Shown here: positions 61,720 through 64,000 of the stretch, piece by piece
Numbering within the stretch: position 1 is the stretch's first letter
How the letters are laid out: each line of letters begins with the position of its first letter
Assembly: GCA_947492175.1 (NCBI GenBank)
Contig: CANLMQ010000008.1
Coordinates: forward strand, 1-64,000
DNA: 64,000 nucleotides
Direction: 5' to 3'
DNA from: an uncultured Draconibacterium sp.
GTDB lineage: Bacteria; Bacteroidota; Bacteroidia; Bacteroidales; Prolixibacteraceae
Notes under the pieces: model-generated
What the model saw: the letters and a program-made list of their open reading frames with translations, nothing else
Databases searched by the model: none
Told to the model about the DNA's origin: nothing
Translations under genes and position numbers: made by a program

Positions 61720-62709
61720 ATGAGTAACTTGGAAACAAAATATTTAGGATTAACATTAAAAAATCCTTTGGTAGCAGCAAGTTCGGGTTTAACCAGTTCG
61801 GTTGAAAAGATTAAAGAACTGGCAAATGCCGGGATTGGAGCAATCGTATTAAAATCGATTTTTGAAGAGCAGATAAATAATGAAGTAAGCAGTATGTTGG
61901 CAAAAGATCCGCAGAATATGGGTTACCCGGAAGCGGAAGATTACATAAAAAATTACCTGCGCGACAATACTGTTACTAAACATCTGGAGTTGGTAAAAAA
62001 AGCAAAAGAAGCGGTAGACATTCCGATTATTGCCAGTGTTAATTGTGTTTCGGGAGCAGAATGGACAAGCTTTACCAAAGATTTTGAAGAAGCCGGAGCA
62101 GATGCCATCGAATTAAATATTTTCTACATGCCTACCGATCGTCATGAAAAACCTGGTGTGGTGGAGCAATTGTATCTTGATGTGCTAAAAAAAGTAAAAG
62201 CAGAAGTATCGATCCCGGTTTCAGTAAAATTTGGATTGAACCACAGTAATATTATTGGCATGGCGGATAAACTAAAAGCCAATGGAGCTGCAGGCGTGGT
62301 AATGTTTAACCGCTTTTACGAACCCGATATTGATTTGGAAAAACTGGAAATTACTGCTTCGGAGGTATTTAGTTCTCCTTCCGATATTCGTCGCTCGTTA
62401 CGCTGGGTAGGTATTGTTTCTTCGGCAGTAACAAAACTCGATATTGCTGCCTCAACCGGAATTCACAATGGCGATGCAGTACTTAAACAATTGTTGGCCG
62501 GTGCTACTGTTGCGCAACTTTGTTCAACTTTATATGTAAACGGCGCAAGTGTGGTGGAACAAATGTTAGTGGATATCGATGCTTTCATGAAAAAATGGAA
62601 CTTTAAAACCATCGATGATTTCAGGGGAAGGCTTTCTTACAAGAATATTCCGGATCCGCTGATGTACGAACGTTCGCAGTTTATGAAATACTTTTCGAAT
62701 AGAAAGTAG
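61720..62709 (+). CDS. Dihydroorotate dehydrogenase-like FMN protein
   Basis: 329 residues from ATG 61720. A TTG at 61690 lies inside a small hairpin (AACCTGT 61673-61679 with ACAGGTT 61685-61691) and was rejected. FMN-barrel features: Y-L-G-L-T-L-K-N-P-L-V-A-A-S-S-G, A-I-V-L-K-S-I-F-E-E-Q, I-A-S-V-N-C-V-S, V-S-V-K-F-G-L-N and I-H-N-G-D-A-V-L-K-Q-L-L-A-G-A. The catalytic N-x-S-C-P-N segment of true PyrD is replaced by E-L-N-I-F-Y-M-P, so it may act on another substrate (PreA-like). Many Bacteroidota carry this paralogue besides PyrD. Confidence 0.85.
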   Translation: MSNLETKYLGLTLKNPLVAASSGLTSSVEKIKELANAGIGAIVLKSIFEEQINNEVSSMLAKDPQNMGYPEAEDYIKNYLRDNTVTKHLELVKKAKEAVDIPIIASVNCVSGAEWTSFTKDFEEAGADAIELNIFYMPTDRHEKPGVVEQLYLDVLKKVKAEVSIPVSVKFGLNHSNIIGMADKLKANGAAGVVMFNRFYEPDIDLEKLEITASEVFSSPSDIRRSLRWVGIVSSAVTKLDIAASTGIHNGDAVLKQLLAGATVAQLCSTLYVNGASVVEQMLVDIDAFMKKWNFKTIDDFRGRLSYKNIPDPLMYERSQFMKYFSNRK

Positions 62710-62720
62710 TACTTTGCATA

Positions 62721-64000
62721 ATGATCCTATCAAAACCGGCATTTCTTTTTCTTCTATTATTTCTAATTGGAAATGCCGGTTTTGTATTTTCACAGGATTT
62801 CAATCTTCCCGTAATTGAAAATCTATACCAGGAGGCATTTCTTTATTGTTCTGATCCGGTTGCCGTTGCACCTTCAATTTCCATTGAAAATATTCAGGTG
62901 GATGAAGCGGATGAGGGTATAAAAATCTCCATTTCCAATTATATAAAAGGCGAAGATATTTTGGAATATGATGAGGTTGGTTCGTTAAAATATAGTTGGG
63001 ATGAAAACAGTGGTTATCTGGAAATTACCGGAATTGGTACAGATGAAGTTTATGAAGAGGCAGTAACAAAGGTTTATTATAGAAATACTTCAGACAATCC
63101 TACTGTCGGAATTCGATCGTTATCAATTACTTTGCGCGATGCGGATTATTTGCCGGCTACAGGTCATTTTTATCGTTTTGTAAAACAACAATCTATTTCG
63201 TGGGGAAGTGCTCGTGCTAGGGCAGCTTCTATGGATTATTATGGTTTAAAAGGATATCTGGCCACAATTCGTTCTAAAGAAGAACAGGATTTTATCTATA
63301 CTAAAACCGAAGGTACTGGTTGGATAGGTGCATCAGATGAAGAAGCAGAAGGTACCTGGAAATGGGTTGAAGGTCCCGATAAAGGAGTTGTGTTTTGGTC
63401 GGGAACTTCAGGAGGTCGGCCGGTGAATGGCGAATATTCTCACTGGGGATCGGGAGAACCAAACAATGTTGGAGATGAGGATTATGCACATATTCTGTAT
63501 AGTACAGGAGTTAGAGGTTATTGGAACGATTTGCCCAATGGGGGCTCATCATCTCCAGGCTATATTCCGCAGGGATTTCTGATTGAATATGGTGGTTTCC
63601 CGGGTGAACCGGAATTAAAGCTGTCGGCGGTTGCAAATATTGAAATAAGAGATAGCGAACAACCTGTACTGAATGAAAAAATTTTTAGTTCTCTTTTTTG
63701 TGGAACCATGCAGGCAGATCTTCAACTGGCTTTTATTAATGGTAGTCCGGAAACAATATTAACTGCTATTGATAATGGAGTAACCGTATCAAACGAAAAT
63801 ACCAGTTCTCCAACAGTACAGGTTCCTGCATATGGTAATTATTCCTTTCAGTTGGATATGACTGATGAGGCTGGATGTTCATATATTGATACGATTGTAC
63901 TTGGTTTTCACAACCAGCCAATGGCAACATTTAATTTGGACGAGGATGAATGCTATGGCTATAATCTACAGTTAGCTTTTACGGGAATTAGGAAAGAAGA
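62721..64000 (+). CDS. Secreted C-type-lectin-domain protein, 3' end beyond the window
   Basis: The frame is open from ATG 62721 to the right edge (426 codons). A signal peptide (M-I-L-S-K-P-A-F-L-F-L-L-L-F...V-F-S-Q) is followed by a cadherin-like beta segment (about 60-145). A C-type lectin domain (about 150-295) has W-I-G-A-S-D, E-G-T-W-K-W-V-E-G, W-G-S-G-E-P-N-N (an EPN-type Ca-site motif), W-N-D and G-F-L-I-E-Y-G-G. Ig/PKD-like modules start after about 300 and continue. Such proteins in gliding Bacteroidota often end in a type IX secretion tag, not visible here. Its start is 11 bases after the previous stop. Confidence 0.88.
   Translation, partial: MILSKPAFLFLLLFLIGNAGFVFSQDFNLPVIENLYQEAFLYCSDPVAVAPSISIENIQVDEADEGIKISISNYIKGEDILEYDEVGSLKYSWDENSGYLEITGIGTDEVYEEAVTKVYYRNTSDNPTVGIRSLSITLRDADYLPATGHFYRFVKQQSISWGSARARAASMDYYGLKGYLATIRSKEEQDFIYTKTEGTGWIGASDEEAEGTWKWVEGPDKGVVFWSGTSGGRPVNGEYSHWGSGEPNNVGDEDYAHILYSTGVRGYWNDLPNGGSSSPGYIPQGFLIEYGGFPGEPELKLSAVANIEIRDSEQPVLNEKIFSSLFCGTMQADLQLAFINGSPETILTAIDNGVTVSNENTSSPTVQVPAYGNYSFQLDMTDEAGCSYIDTIVLGFHNQPMATFNLDEDECYGYNLQLAFTGIRKE
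62732..62783 (+). terminator. Terminator-like perfect stem inside signal-peptide coding region
   Basis: AAAACCGGCATTTC (62732-62745) and GAAATGCCGGTTTT (62770-62783) are exact reverse complements around a T-rich 24-base loop, and the right arm runs into TTTTGTATTTT. It has the form of the terminator expected after the upstream gene (stop at 62709), yet it lies within codons 4-21 of the lectin gene. It may act as an attenuator. Confidence 0.65.

Noticed and set aside
61720..62709. Calling this gene pyrD
   Set aside because: The active-site N-x-S-C-P-N segment of dihydroorotate dehydrogenase is absent, so only a family-level call is justified.
1..64000. tRNA, rRNA or known riboswitch
   Set aside because: No cloverleaf, ribosomal segment or familiar riboswitch core was recognised on either strand by eye; a covariance-model scan would be needed to exclude small RNAs.

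Overview
The window looks like a chromosomal segment of a marine or marine-type Bacteroidota, most likely near Marinilabiliales/Prolixibacteraceae. That placement is inference. It rests on the low-GC Bacteroidota gene style, a TAnnTTTG-type -7 promoter box, an ECF sigma/FecR/STN-SusC/SusD regulatory set, a long charged Rho, IS200-like and REP-like elements, and an arsenal against sulfated, fucose-like polysaccharides.

Layout. (1) 1-11.5 kb, housekeeping: the 3' end of an IS200/IS605-type element; an NTF2-like protein; a TlpA-like thioredoxin lipid/envelope protein; a family-2 glycosyltransferase; a minus-strand ECF sigma / membrane anti-sigma-like / DUF4097 surface-protein operon; a secreted orphan; a U32-family Fe-S hydroxylation enzyme; rho; a methyltransferase. 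(2) 11.6-14.1 kb: a secreted GH29 fucosidase behind a long inverted repeat, then a convergent orphan lipoprotein. (3) 14.6-22.9 kb: ECF sigma, then 1.46 kb of repeat-rich non-coding DNA, then FecR anti-sigma, SusC with STN domain and SusD. (4) 23.4-59.1 kb: twenty plus-strand genes, nearly all secreted. They are two large proteins of unknown family, two tandem DUF4838 lipoproteins, three GH95 or GH95-like enzymes, four GH29 modules (one fused to a beta-propeller), a GH117-like and a GH43/117-like propeller protein, four S1 sulfatases, an SGNH esterase fused to an endonuclease/exonuclease/phosphatase domain, a stand-alone SGNH hydrolase and a metallophosphoesterase. (5) 59.1-64 kb: pabC, pabB, yggS, a dihydroorotate-dehydrogenase-like gene and the start of a secreted C-type-lectin-domain protein.

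How it works together (inference). SusC/SusD would bind and import fragments of a sulfated, alpha-L-fucose- or alpha-L-galactose-containing glycan (fucoidan or a related algal or animal sulfated fucan; a porphyran-like L-galactan is an alternative). The STN domain of SusC would signal through FecR to the ECF sigma factor. Exo-acting sulfatases, esterases, GH29, GH95 and GH117-like enzymes would strip the chains stepwise. I recognise no established endo-fucanase family here. The two unknown large proteins placed directly after SusCD, and the DUF4838 pair, are therefore the best candidates for undescribed chemistry. The other most notable items are a 21-bp tandem repeat organised into exact 105-bp higher-order units, twin hairpins with identical loops upstream of susC, a propeller-GH29 fusion whose two halves also exist as separate genes in the same cluster, an SGNH-EEP fusion, and a terminator-like perfect stem inside a signal-peptide coding region.
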